From the NCBI GenBank assembly GCA_038521825.1, contig JBCBKL010000004.1, forward strand, positions 1 through 64,000: a stretch of DNA of 64,000 nt, read 5' to 3'. The notes beneath the pieces were generated by a model. That model was not told the DNA's origin, searched no databases, and worked only from the letters and a program-made list of their open reading frames with translations. Position numbers and translations under genes: made by a program. This document shows positions 1 through 8,514 of this stretch, one piece after another. Numbering within the stretch: the first letter of the stretch is position 1; each line of letters opens with the position of its first letter. This DNA comes from JBCBKL01 sp038521825 (lineage in GTDB: Bacteria > Pseudomonadota > Alphaproteobacteria > Rhodobacterales > Rhodobacteraceae).

Positions 1-636
1 CGCCACACGCGAATCCTGCTTTGCCTGAAGGCGCATGCGCATCTCGTACCATCGGATCCGCAGATGAAGTGCGACGAGCTGATTGCTGAGGTTGGCCAAT
101 ACGTCGACTGCAACTTCGGGAATTGTCGGACGGTCACCGTCCAGTACGCCCTTGGCGAACTTCACAGCGCTTCCGATCCCTTGGGCGATCACAATACCGA
201 ACTCGGCCAAAAGGCCTCGTAGCATGTTTCCTAGTTGTGTCCGTTGGCGAACAATCAGATCACGCGCACGGTGCAAGAAGAGGACACCCTGCTGCTCTTC
301 CGACTTGATCGCAACAAACCGCATCGTGGGGCGGGTCACAGCCTCGCAAATCGCCTCGGCATCGGCAGCATCGGATTTGCCGCGTTTGACATAAGGCTTC
401 ACATAGTTGGCGGGTATCAAACGAACATCGTGGCCCAGGGCGGAAAGCTGGCGCGCCCAATAATGGCTGGAGCCGCAAGCCTCCATGCCCACGAGACAAG
501 ATGGCAGATCTTTAAAGAACGCCAAAAACTGAGCGCGCCGGATCGCACGATTGAAAACGACCGCGCCGTTCTCGGCGACCCCATGAACCTGAATCACGTT
601 CTTGGCCAAATCGACACCAACTGTTGTAACCTGCAT
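1..636 (-). mobile_element. IS110-family transposase, 5' part (runs off left edge)
   Basis: A clean reading frame of 212 codons opens at the ATG at 636 and continues past base 1. It begins MQVTTVGVDLAKNVIQVHG, typical of IS110/IS1111 DEDD transposases. The expected acidic residues are present: Asp in GVDLAK (about residue 9), Glu in GMEACGSSHYW (about 51) and the Asp pair in KSDAADAEAI (about 87-90). Full-length members are 320-400 residues, so the C-terminal half with the Ser motif lies outside the window. No stop or frameshift is seen, so this copy may be active. The element's non-coding end probably lies between 637 and about 730, but I cannot place its terminus. Confidence 0.9.
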
Positions 637-1513
637 TGGGTAGCTCCTTTCCTAGCAGTGATAGACAACTGCACTATGGCGCATTGCGACGCCTGTTGGA
701 GCAGGAGCTATCCACCCCATCGGGTTTGACGGGCCGCTCTGCAGCATCAGAACGGCTTGTTCAACGAAAGCAATGGGCCGAGCGCGTCGCCTAATAGAAA
801 CCTGCTCAGAGGTACGACACTTCAGAGCTTCGCAGACATAGACGCGAAATCTCCGAGCCTGCCAAACTACCTATGATCATGACCGGGATACCCTAGTCGA
901 AGGCTATCAGTAGCGAAAACCGCGCGGTTCTGCTACACACTTTGCTACACAATCCGCAACACTCGGAAATCCTGCGCTCAGAAAATTCAATCACTTAAGT
1001 GTATGATATAAAACAACTTTCGGGCTTTGTCTCCGCCATCGCCAATTGAATTTGTTGAACATGAGGGAACTTTGGCCAAACTACCCGCAGCCTCAAAGGG
1101 GGTCGGAATGGCTGAAAGCCTCGACCCGGACGACTTCGACAATCCACCGGCACCATCGCGATACCGGTTCAATTATCTCTCTACGGAGCGCGTTGGCAAC
1201 GTCTTGGAGGGCGGAACCGTTCTGTTCACGCAACTCTTGGACACGAACGACACGTTTGAAGTTCGTTCAACGTTCGACTAGCTGGCCGGGCCAAAAAATG
1301 CCGGCGGCGGATAGTCAAGCGGCGTTCACGGGTGACGGTTAGGATCTTCTGTCAGCAAAGGACCGATCGGCTTAACGTGTTGAGAGTTCGAGATTCCGCG
1401 CAAATTACCAAGCTACGGCACATCTCGTCTCATCGTCCCACATCCGCCCGGCCGTCGACCCAGAATCTGGGTCGGCCAGGTGAAGAAAGGCGGCTATGAC
1501 ATCCTGAACTTTT
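637..1513. other. Gene-poor stretch next to the IS110 element
   Basis: About 880 bases without a convincing gene. The first 100 bases are probably the upstream end of the IS110 element. A TTG-started frame at 1027-1281 on the plus strand gives 84 residues that I do not recognise; it has no clear ribosome-binding site. A second open stretch at about 1374-1500 has no start or family resemblance. The base composition looks lower in GC than the 8-64 kb part, consistent with insertion-associated or decayed DNA. No tRNA or terminator was identified. Confidence 0.4.
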
Positions 1514-2554
1514 TCAATTCGGAAGTTCAGATAAAACGACCAGCTCGCCAATGTTTGCCTCTCCTGGTGGAGTTTCTTCGCTCAGCCTCCGAAGAATGGA
1601 GATTGCGGCGGGAGATGTAGTCGTAATTTTGTGTTCAAAGTTCTTTTCTGTTGTGAGGTCGCTAACGTCGATCACGCTGATCGGGAGATTACCAACGGCC
1701 GAGCGATCCGTTTGGGCACCCAGTCTCGGTCGGCGTCCGGTCAACAACGATGAAATCCGCAAGGCTCGATCCTGCTTGGCAACCATTAGGATGAAAGGTT
1801 GGGGCAGCTTCGAGATGCTCTGCGCTTGCGTTCGGAATACTTCACCGTCGATATCGGGTGCCATCAGGACGACGCCACCAATGCTGTTTGCGATATCCAG
1901 GGACCCTTTGAGTTCAATCTGGCGGAGTGTTTCCATGACCAACTGGCTGCCCATGGAATGGGCCATCAACACGACCTTTCGGTTCGGGTCTCGAGAGAGA
2001 TCCATAATGGTCTGCTCAAGCAGATCACGGGACACCAGCACGCTGTCGCGATCATAGACATAACCGGCCGTCACGCCCGCTGATGGCCATGAAAACAGAA
2101 CGACCGGCATGGGAAAGGCAAAGTCTTCTGCGATTTGCGCCATTTGATAGACAGCCTCGGCATGACGTGTGTTGTAGCCATGGACAAATACCAAGGTTTC
2201 GTTTTGACGACTGACGTCTGACCGGGCGACCGCCCGGGTGAAACTGGCCGGTGTCTCAAAGTCTGCCTGACCTACGGTAACAAAGTCGGTTCGGGTGTCG
2301 GGCTCACCTTTCGGCCATTCAATCTGGCCAGGTTGATGGGTCGGCGGAATTGAGACATCAAGTTTCTGGTATCTAACCTGCTCTGGACGGGGTGGAGTAC
2401 CTTGGCTGGTGGCTTGGATGTCGCTGCGAAAATTCACCGTCCATATGTTTCTGATCGTGCCGACGTCGTCCGCCGGTGCAAACTGTAACGTCCCTCTTTC
2501 CGAGCAACTGGCCGTCAGCAGAGTTGTAAGCAGTAGCAGGTGAATGAAACGCAT
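1514..2554 (-). CDS. DUF900-type alpha/beta-hydrolase lipoprotein
   Basis: 346 residues, in the usual range of the DUF900/COG4782 esterase family. The ATG at 2554 is preferred over the in-frame TTG just upstream. The N-terminus is a lipoprotein signal (hydrophobic LLLLTTLLTASC, lipid-modified Cys at 17), so the protein should be anchored in a membrane and act in the periplasm. The hydrolase core shows the oxyanion-type FVHGYNT (about 123-129), a nucleophile elbow AHSMGS (Ser about 200), an acidic residue in APDID (about 235) and a late His in FEHK. The substrate is unknown. It stands alone between the IS110 region and a gene-poor stretch. Confidence 0.85.
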   Translation of the reverse strand: MRFIHLLLLTTLLTASCSERGTLQFAPADDVGTIRNIWTVNFRSDIQATSQGTPPRPEQVRYQKLDVSIPPTHQPGQIEWPKGEPDTRTDFVTVGQADFETPASFTRAVARSDVSRQNETLVFVHGYNTRHAEAVYQMAQIAEDFAFPMPVVLFSWPSAGVTAGYVYDRDSVLVSRDLLEQTIMDLSRDPNRKVVLMAHSMGSQLVMETLRQIELKGSLDIANSIGGVVLMAPDIDGEVFRTQAQSISKLPQPFILMVAKQDRALRISSLLTGRRPRLGAQTDRSAVGNLPISVIDVSDLTTEKNFEHKITTTSPAAISILRRLSEETPPGEANIGELVVLSELPN

Positions 2555-3180
2555 CAAGCAGCCTTTCTCGTGGCGTATTGGGCAAGTGATGTTTGCCGAA
2601 TTACAGATCGAGTTTGTCGGTCACTTCACAATGCAAAGACAACTCTCGCAAAAAGAAACCATCAACCTCAGAGAAACGATCCTCTGTCAGCGGTGCAAGG
2701 GTATCGGACGGTATCTCGGTGGCCAGATCGATGTCCTGCCCAAAACGGAAGCGGGGGGCCGCAATCATCACGCCGGAGCCGTCACTGCGTTTAGTCTTTG
2801 AAGCTCCGGCGTGCCACACAGTGCAAGACCCAAGGCAAAGATAACGTCTCCTAAGGCTGCCGGAACCAGTCCTAGGGCGGGCCTTGGCTTTGGTGCCGCA
2901 CCCCGAGCGACGCGGTTCGCGTTCAAAATGCTGAAGCGTTGTGCCATAATTGTTGGCACTTGCGTTAGGCTTGGTCAAACTGGTTCAGTCACATCCGGGT
3001 TTTGGATGCTTAGCAAGTCGCTGTCGCTGAACAGCCTATCAGGGCTGGAGGTCGCGGATGAGGAGCTTGGGCTGTTCGAATGCGCACTTTCCAAGATTGG
3101 GCGTATAAGTGTTTTACAGCCAAAACCCGGCGCAAATGCTGCACTGCGGTAGACGTAATGCTGCGGCTGCAATATCTTTG
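2555..3180. other. Gene-poor stretch between the esterase and fabI
   Basis: About 625 bases. Open frames exist on both strands (for example minus 2601-2978 and plus 2811-3152), but none has a recognisable domain, good start context or plausible composition. Neighbouring minus-strand frames around 2768-2959 include a hydrophobic run (VIFALGLALCG) that could be a remnant of a membrane protein, but this is not firm. The promoter of fabI should lie in its right-hand part; I could not identify -35/-10 boxes. Confidence 0.35.
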
Positions 3181-3975
3181 ATGCTGACTCATCAGCGAAA
3201 AGATATTTCCGTGTTTGACCTTTCCGGACACCGCGCTTTGGTCATTGGCGTGGCGAACGATCAATCGATTGCTTGGGGCTGCGCCAAAGCCTTCCATGCC
3301 ATGGGTTGCGAACTGGGTATCACCTACCTCAACGAAAAAGCCGAACCGCATGTGCGCCCTTTGGCCGAGAGCCTCAACGCCTCGATCATCGAACCGCTCG
3401 ATGTGGCGAACGAAAATGAGCTGGATGCCGTTTTTGAAACCATCCGCGACAGATGGGGCGCGCTCGATGTCCTACTTCATTCCATCGCGTACTGTCCAAG
3501 GGATGATCTGCACGGGCGTGTGATTGATACGTCGGCGGCAGGTTTCGCACAGGCCATGGACATCTCGGTTCACTCCTTTCTACGCATGATCCGCCGCGCC
3601 GAACCGCTGATGACAGTGGGTGGTACCTGTCTCACCGTGAGCTTCTATGGTTCAGAGAAGGTCGTCGAAGATTACAACATCATGGGTCCGGTCAAGGCTG
3701 CCCTGGAAGCAGTGACGCGCTACGCAGCCGCAGAACTGGGGGGCAAGGGCATTTCGGTTCACGCGCTGTCTCCTGGTCCGCTCGCCACGCGGGCGGCCAG
3801 CGGGATCGCGCATTTCGATGACATGCTTGCGCGCACCGCGGCCAAGGCGCCGACCGGGACCTTGGCAACGATCGAGGATGTGGGCGCATATGCCGCCTTT
3901 CTCGCCAGTGACGAGGCAAAAAACGTTACCGGGGTCGTTCATCCTATTGACGGTGGATATCAGATCATTGGCTAG
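3181..3975 (+). CDS. fabI: FabI-type enoyl-[acyl-carrier-protein] reductase
   Basis: 264 residues of short-chain dehydrogenase fold. It should reduce trans-2-enoyl-ACP with NAD(P)H in fatty-acid elongation, or a related enoyl thioester. The FabI-type cofactor loop GVANDQSIAWG lies near the N-terminus. The two active-site tyrosines and lysine occur as YGSEK (Tyr 155) and YNIMGPVK (Tyr 165, Lys 172), giving the FabI Tyr-x6-Lys spacing instead of the classical Tyr-x3-Lys. The C-terminus PIDGGYQIIG also fits. ATG 3181 is used; GTG 3211 would give a start closer to typical FabI. Only 11 bases separate it from the DUF3141 gene, so the two are probably co-transcribed. The coupling suggests a special-purpose copy beside the housekeeping fabI. 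Confidence 0.88.
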   Translation: MLTHQRKDISVFDLSGHRALVIGVANDQSIAWGCAKAFHAMGCELGITYLNEKAEPHVRPLAESLNASIIEPLDVANENELDAVFETIRDRWGALDVLLHSIAYCPRDDLHGRVIDTSAAGFAQAMDISVHSFLRMIRRAEPLMTVGGTCLTVSFYGSEKVVEDYNIMGPVKAALEAVTRYAAAELGGKGISVHALSPGPLATRAASGIAHFDDMLARTAAKAPTGTLATIEDVGAYAAFLASDEAKNVTGVVHPIDGGYQIIG

Positions 3976-3986
3976 AGGCTAAACCG

Positions 3987-6260
3987 ATGCAACGTACAGC
4001 GGACCACTCCTTGCAAGACCTGGCACGAGACATCGAACTTCAATCCCATTTCATGTCGACGGTTGCCAGCAAACGGACCGAAGCTGCGGTTGAAAGCGCC
4101 GCGCGCTCGATGGATTTTCTCGGCAATGCGGCCTCCGAGATTACCAAAAACATGTTGGCCTTCTCATCGCCGTTCGCGCTTGCGGGTGCGTGGCGGGCAT
4201 ATCTGCGCGACGCGGCCGAACGTGCTGTCTTGACGGCCGATACACTGCGCCAGTGGAGCGACATGCAGATCGAGCACCAGAATGCCGGCGCCCCGCCGGT
4301 CCTGATCTATGACTATGAGGTGGTAATGGAGGGCGCCCACCTGCCACGACCCAGCAACTACGTCTTGTTGCGGATCGTGCCGCCGCAAGGTCAAAGCGTG
4401 GTCGATACCAAGCGACCCTATTGCATTATCGACCCACGGGCGGGGCATGGCCCCGGCATCGGCGGCTTCAAGGCGGAAAGCCAGGTCGGTGTCGCGCTCG
4501 AAGACGGGCACCCGGTCTACTTCGTGGCATTTCGCCAAAACCCAGAGCCTGACCAGACCATCGCCGACGTCACGCATTCGGAGGCCGCCTTTGTCGCGGA
4601 GATAAAGCGGCGCCATCCTGATGCGCCACCTCCCGTTGTTGTCGGCAATTGCCAAGGCGGGTGGGCAACGGCCGTCCTGGCTGCAACACATCCTGAACTG
4701 ACGGGGCCCATCATACTAAACGGTGCGCCCATGTCTTATTGGGGCGGAAAGCTGGGCCAGCACCCGATGCGTTACGCGGGCGGGCTGATGGGCGGCGTGA
4801 CACCAGCACTGCTCGCGTCGGATTTGGGCGGCGGCATCTTTGACGGCGCCGATCTTGTGGTGAACTTTGAGGCGCAGAACCCCGGGCGCACATGGTTTCG
4901 CAAATACTATGATCTCTTTCGTGACGTAGATAACGGGCCAGCGCGGTTTCTTGAATTTGAGAGATGGTGGACGTCGTTCTATTTACTGTCACGGGAAGAG
5001 ATCCGATGGATTGTCGAAAACCTGTTCGTCGGAAACCGGCTCGCCAAGAACGAGGCGCGACTTGAACCGGGTGTGCCGATTGACCTTAAGGCGATCAGGG
5101 CGCCAATCATTTGTTTCGCCTCCCATGGTGACAACATTACTCCGCCCGCTCAGGCGCTGAACTGGATCCTCGACACCTACGCCAACGCCGAGGAGATCGA
5201 GGTAAGCGGTCAACGGATCATCTATGCGGTGCACGAGAAGGTTGGACACCTCGGCATCTTCGTTTCGTCCTCCGTCGCGCGGCGCGAGCATCATGAGTTT
5301 GTCTCGACCCTCAAAACCATCGAGGCCTTTGCGCCGGGCCTGTACGAAATGCTCATCGACGATACCGGGGACACCATCGAGGTGAGTTTCGCCAAACGCA
5401 GCTTTGGCGATATCCTCGACGTGACGGGTTTGCGGCGGGACGAAGCCGCATTTGCTGGTGTGGCCAGGGCCTCGGAAGCGTTGGCCGAAGTCTACGACAG
5501 CACCGCGGCGCCGGTCATTTCGCGCAGGGTCGATCCCAAAGCCGCAAGCCGGCTGCGAGATCTGCATCCGGCCCGTGCCGGTCGCCGTGCCTTCGCCAGC
5601 AAAAACCCAGCTATGCATCCGGTCGCCTTGGTTGCGTCCCATATATCCGCTGACAGACATCCGGTTGATGCCAGAAACCCGTTTCTGATGGCCGAGCGGA
5701 TGTGGGCTGATATGACCGAAATTGGACTCAACGCGATGCGAGACGTCAACGAAGCGGCATCCGAGCTTTCCTTTTTCTCTGTCTGGGCGGCGCCGTGGGC
5801 CATCGCTTACGGCAAGCCCCTAGATCACACCCGGCGCCCGACGCCGGCGCAAGAACTGGCGCCGGTTATCGAAGCCGCAGTGGCGCGTTGCCGCGACGGC
5901 GGTCTGGCCGCCGGGATCGTCCGACTTCTCATTCTGCTTGCAGGCACGCGCAGCAGTGTTCGGTTGGATCGGTTGGCACGATCTTCGGCGGCGCTTTCGA
6001 CCCGGGCCCCCTTCAACAATATGCAACCTGCGGACCGCGCCGAACTGATCCACCAACAGCAGATGATCGTTCGCTTTGCGCGCGATGCTGCCATCGAAAG
6101 TCTGCCAAACCTGATCGCAACGGCAGCTGAACGAAAAACCGCGCGGGAGATTCTGGCGTTTGTGTTGGGTGACCCCGAAGGCATGGCACCGAAAACTAAA
6201 GAGGCATGGGCTAAAATTGTCGCGTTTCTCGACGACAAACCTCAAGCCGCCGCAGAATGA
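3987..6260 (+). CDS. DUF3141 protein, PHA-synthase-like alpha/beta hydrolase
   Basis: 757 residues. The N-terminal 100 residues are helical and Ala-rich, followed by an alpha/beta-hydrolase core. The nucleophile elbow is GNCQGGWA with Cys at 222, the Gly-x-Cys-x-Gly form found in polyhydroxyalkanoate synthases and the DUF3141 family. Other family marks are DPRAGHGPGIGGFK (about 150) and the downstream ICFASHGDNITPP, which carries the likely catalytic Asp. A His occurs in VGHLGIF. The C-terminal third is a helical region I cannot assign. Known relatives often sit beside phosphate acyltransferase, acetate kinase and fabI genes; here only fabI is adjacent. Whether it polymerises or hydrolyses a thioester is unknown. 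Confidence 0.85.
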   Translation: MQRTADHSLQDLARDIELQSHFMSTVASKRTEAAVESAARSMDFLGNAASEITKNMLAFSSPFALAGAWRAYLRDAAERAVLTADTLRQWSDMQIEHQNAGAPPVLIYDYEVVMEGAHLPRPSNYVLLRIVPPQGQSVVDTKRPYCIIDPRAGHGPGIGGFKAESQVGVALEDGHPVYFVAFRQNPEPDQTIADVTHSEAAFVAEIKRRHPDAPPPVVVGNCQGGWATAVLAATHPELTGPIILNGAPMSYWGGKLGQHPMRYAGGLMGGVTPALLASDLGGGIFDGADLVVNFEAQNPGRTWFRKYYDLFRDVDNGPARFLEFERWWTSFYLLSREEIRWIVENLFVGNRLAKNEARLEPGVPIDLKAIRAPIICFASHGDNITPPAQALNWILDTYANAEEIEVSGQRIIYAVHEKVGHLGIFVSSSVARREHHEFVSTLKTIEAFAPGLYEMLIDDTGDTIEVSFAKRSFGDILDVTGLRRDEAAFAGVARASEALAEVYDSTAAPVISRRVDPKAASRLRDLHPARAGRRAFASKNPAMHPVALVASHISADRHPVDARNPFLMAERMWADMTEIGLNAMRDVNEAASELSFFSVWAAPWAIAYGKPLDHTRRPTPAQELAPVIEAAVARCRDGGLAAGIVRLLILLAGTRSSVRLDRLARSSAALSTRAPFNNMQPADRAELIHQQQMIVRFARDAAIESLPNLIATAAERKTAREILAFVLGDPEGMAPKTKEAWAKIVAFLDDKPQAAAE

Positions 6261-6269
6261 TGGGAAAAA

Positions 6270-6640
6270 GTGCCTCCGGGCGAACTCATGATCTTTGCTC
6301 AGCTTGAGATCACTCGTCTTAGCCGCAATGACGTATTCATCTTGGGTGCGCCGAAACAGGGTCTGAGATGACCTGCTTATGAGATCGAAGATAAGTCTCT
6401 GATGGAGCAGGCTGACCGAGGCATCAACCTCGTCGAATGCGTCCTGTCGCAGATAGATCATTTCGACGAACAGGGCCCTTTGCCAGCTCATATAGTCATC
6501 GACGGTCACGCCTTGCTCGCCGGTCACTTGCATCATCTGGCCCATCTGTTTGCCTCGTTCCAAATGGGCCTACAGTCCCTTGACCTTGTCGATCCAGTCG
6601 GCGTCGATGCTTTTGGCATTTCCGCCTTGAGATGACTTGG
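6270..6640 (-). pseudogene. Remnant of V-type ATPase subunit A (C-terminus)
   Basis: Read on the minus strand, the frame starting near 6563 contains MMQVTGEQGVTVDDY followed by LRQDAFDEVDASVSL. These are hallmarks of the C-terminal helical domain of V/A-type ATPase catalytic subunit A. An in-frame TAG lies just upstream (after a segment ending DWIDKVKGL), and only the last quarter of the gene is present. No other V-ATPase subunit is found nearby. It abuts the IS3-family remnant, so an insertion or recombination probably destroyed the gene. Everything beyond the quoted segments is a weak match. Confidence 0.7.
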
Positions 6641-6694
6641 GACAAGGCGGCTTGATCTATAGCGGAGGCCCTGTTTCGTTATGGTTTCGGTCTG

Positions 6695-7456
6695 GGCCGC
6701 GGTCTGGCGATGCAGCAAGCGGCGTATCTCGATGGTGTTTTCATTGACCTGCCTTCTTCTTAGGGGCCCCGCCGCAACCGAAGTAGACATCGGCGGGCGT
6801 AAGTTTGCCGGGGTTCTCGTGTTGGCGTTTGTGGCTGTAATGGTCGATGAAGTCGGCGATCGCCCGCTCGAACTCCCCCGGCAGGCAATAGTTCTCGAGC
6901 AGGATGCGGTTTTTGGGAGCTGGTGCCAGCGCTCGATCTTGCCCTGCATCAGCGGATGGTTGTGCGCGCCGCGGGCATGGTCCATGCCTTGATCGTCCAG
7001 CCAAGTTGCCAGATCGCTGGGGATGTAAGACGAGCCGTTGTCCGAGAGCAGTCGTGGGCGGCGCGCGACGGTGGTGCGGTCGCATCCTGATGCAATCAAG
7101 GCGTCTACCAGAGCTGCTGTTACATCGTTGGCTTTCACCGTCGTGCAGAGAGGCCATAAGACGACGTAGCGGCTGTAGTGGTCGAGGATCTTCGAGAGAT
7201 AAAACCCTTCCCAACCAATGACCTTGAGGTAAGTAAAGTTGGTCCGCCAAAGCCCGTTCGGCCCCGTTGTCTTGCCGTGGAACTCGTTCGCCGCCTTGAT
7301 CAGGTGGAGGGCCGGGGTGGGGATGAGGTTCTCTTCTTTCAAGATACGATATACTGAAGCCTCCGAGACGAAGTGCTTTCTGCTGTCGGTGAAGCGGACC
7401 GCCGCCAACTGGCGCAGCGATAGCTTCGGCTCATCCAGGGCGACCAGCCAATCCCG
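6695..7456 (-). pseudogene. IS3-family transposase (OrfB-type) remnant, frameshifted
   Basis: The minus strand encodes an rve-type integrase core: LSLRQLAAVRFTDSRKHFVSEASVY, then NFTYLKVIGW, LLSDNGSSY and MQGKIERWHQ. Compared with intact relatives the first catalytic Asp (TDFTYLK) is Asn. A one-base deletion right after the WHQ codons (about 6915) moves the rest, including NRILLENYCLPGEFERAI and LTPADVYFGCGG, into another frame. The terminal IRRLLHRQTAA returns to the first frame. The helix-turn-helix N-terminus is missing, replaced upstream by unrelated sequence with one hydrophobic segment (7460-7615). The gene is therefore non-functional. Confidence 0.85.
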
Positions 7457-7899
7457 TTGTACTGCTGGACGCCGGAATGGGTAGATGAGGCCTGTGATGT
7501 CAAACCGATTGACGAACCAGCACACTACGAAGACTGCGAGAACCATAAACCCTGCGCTGAGGATTGGCCGGAGACTTCTAAGTTCGATTTTGCGAGTTCC
7601 GAGGCTACGATCCACGTCACCTTTTCGAAGTCTCTAGAAGAGCGTAACCCGCCTGTGGCCAAGTTCCTCCGCCAGATGCAGCTTGTCCCGGCTGTCGTTA
7701 ACCGGTGCATCCTTCAGATTGGCCGTGACGAAGAAGATCCGCCCGATGTCGCCGAACAGTGGGTGGCGAAAAGCATGGATGTCGTTAACGGTTGGACTAA
7801 CCGGCGCGTCCGTACAACTGCTCGACGCGGCCACCCAACCTGCGTCGAGGCACACCGAAGTAGCCATTTCTTGATCCGCATGTGCGGAATGAATGGCAG
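7457..7899. other. Debris upstream of the IS3 remnant
   Basis: About 440 bases with no intact gene. A minus-strand segment at 7460-7615 encodes a hydrophobic stretch (AGFMVLAVFVVCWFVNRF) fused in frame to the transposase remnant; it may be the edge of a disrupted membrane protein. A second minus-strand frame at 7634-7867 has no family resemblance I can defend. The plus-strand frame spanning 7457-8137 runs antisense through the DUF3726 gene and is not regarded as coding. Confidence 0.4.
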
Positions 7900-8514
7900 T
7901 CAGTCATCGATCGCATCCGACGGACCCGCTCCAGCAGATCGAGAGACAGCACTCTCCGGGACAAAGGTCGCGTTGGCACGTACCTCCAGCGCTCGCCAGT
8001 CGTCGTCTCGAAGTGTTCTGGATTTAGTTGACGCCGCGTGCGTCGATGCCGCGGTGACCGTCGCACGCACCATGATTTCAGTCGCGATGATCGGCCAAGC
8101 GTCGGGTGCCTTGAGCACGGACAGACCTTCAGCCTGACATACCAAACATGCGCCGGGCCAACGCAGTTCATAGGACCGGCCAGAAGCCCGCGCCGCCATC
8201 AATAAGGGTGCGGTCAGCAGGATCGGGGCGGCGATGGCGTCGAACGCAACGGGTTCGCCCGCATCGATCTCGTGGATCCTGTCCGAGAGGCGCGCGACGG
8301 CAACAAGACCGCAGAGCGCCTCGCTACCTTTGCAACCAGCGCAGTTTCGGGGTGTATCGAATAACCTGGCGAGGGCCTGCACACCCGGCAGGTCGTGGGC
8401 TTCAAGTATCCGGGCCGCTTCGCCCGCCTCTTCGGCAAGACCCCATTGGCAGCCTGTACCGCGCGCCGCCATCTTTGCTGTCGCGGCGATCTCCGAAAGC
8501 GTTCGGCTGACCAT
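7900..8514 (-). CDS. DUF3726 family protein
   Basis: 204 residues, starting at the ATG at 8514, whose A overlaps the last base of the upstream stop codon (TGATG). This implies translational coupling. The N-terminus (SRTLSEIAATAKMAARGTG, then WGLAEEAGEAARIL) is characteristic of DUF3726, a family of unknown function common in Rhodobacterales. Two short Cys motifs, CAGC and CLVC, could bind a metal or form disulfides. No signal peptide or membrane segment is seen, so it is probably cytoplasmic. It is the last gene of the three-gene operon beginning at 11161. Confidence 0.8.
   Translation of the reverse strand: MVSRTLSEIAATAKMAARGTGCQWGLAEEAGEAARILEAHDLPGVQALARLFDTPRNCAGCKGSEALCGLVAVARLSDRIHEIDAGEPVAFDAIAAPILLTAPLLMAARASGRSYELRWPGACLVCQAEGLSVLKAPDAWPIIATEIMVRATVTAASTHAASTKSRTLRDDDWRALEVRANATFVPESAVSRSAGAGPSDAIDD

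Noticed and set aside
2601..2978. Minus-strand 125-codon frame
   Set aside because: Composition (Arg, Pro and Gly-rich start) and lack of any domain suggest non-coding; the later part looks more protein-like but has no partner.
7634..7867. Possible REP-associated transposase fragment (RIFFVTANLK)
   Set aside because: Only one short segment fits, and the catalytic His/Tyr region is missing.
7457..8137. Plus-strand open frame of 226 codons
   Set aside because: It is antisense to the DUF3726 gene, has no family resemblance, and its left part lies in IS3 debris.
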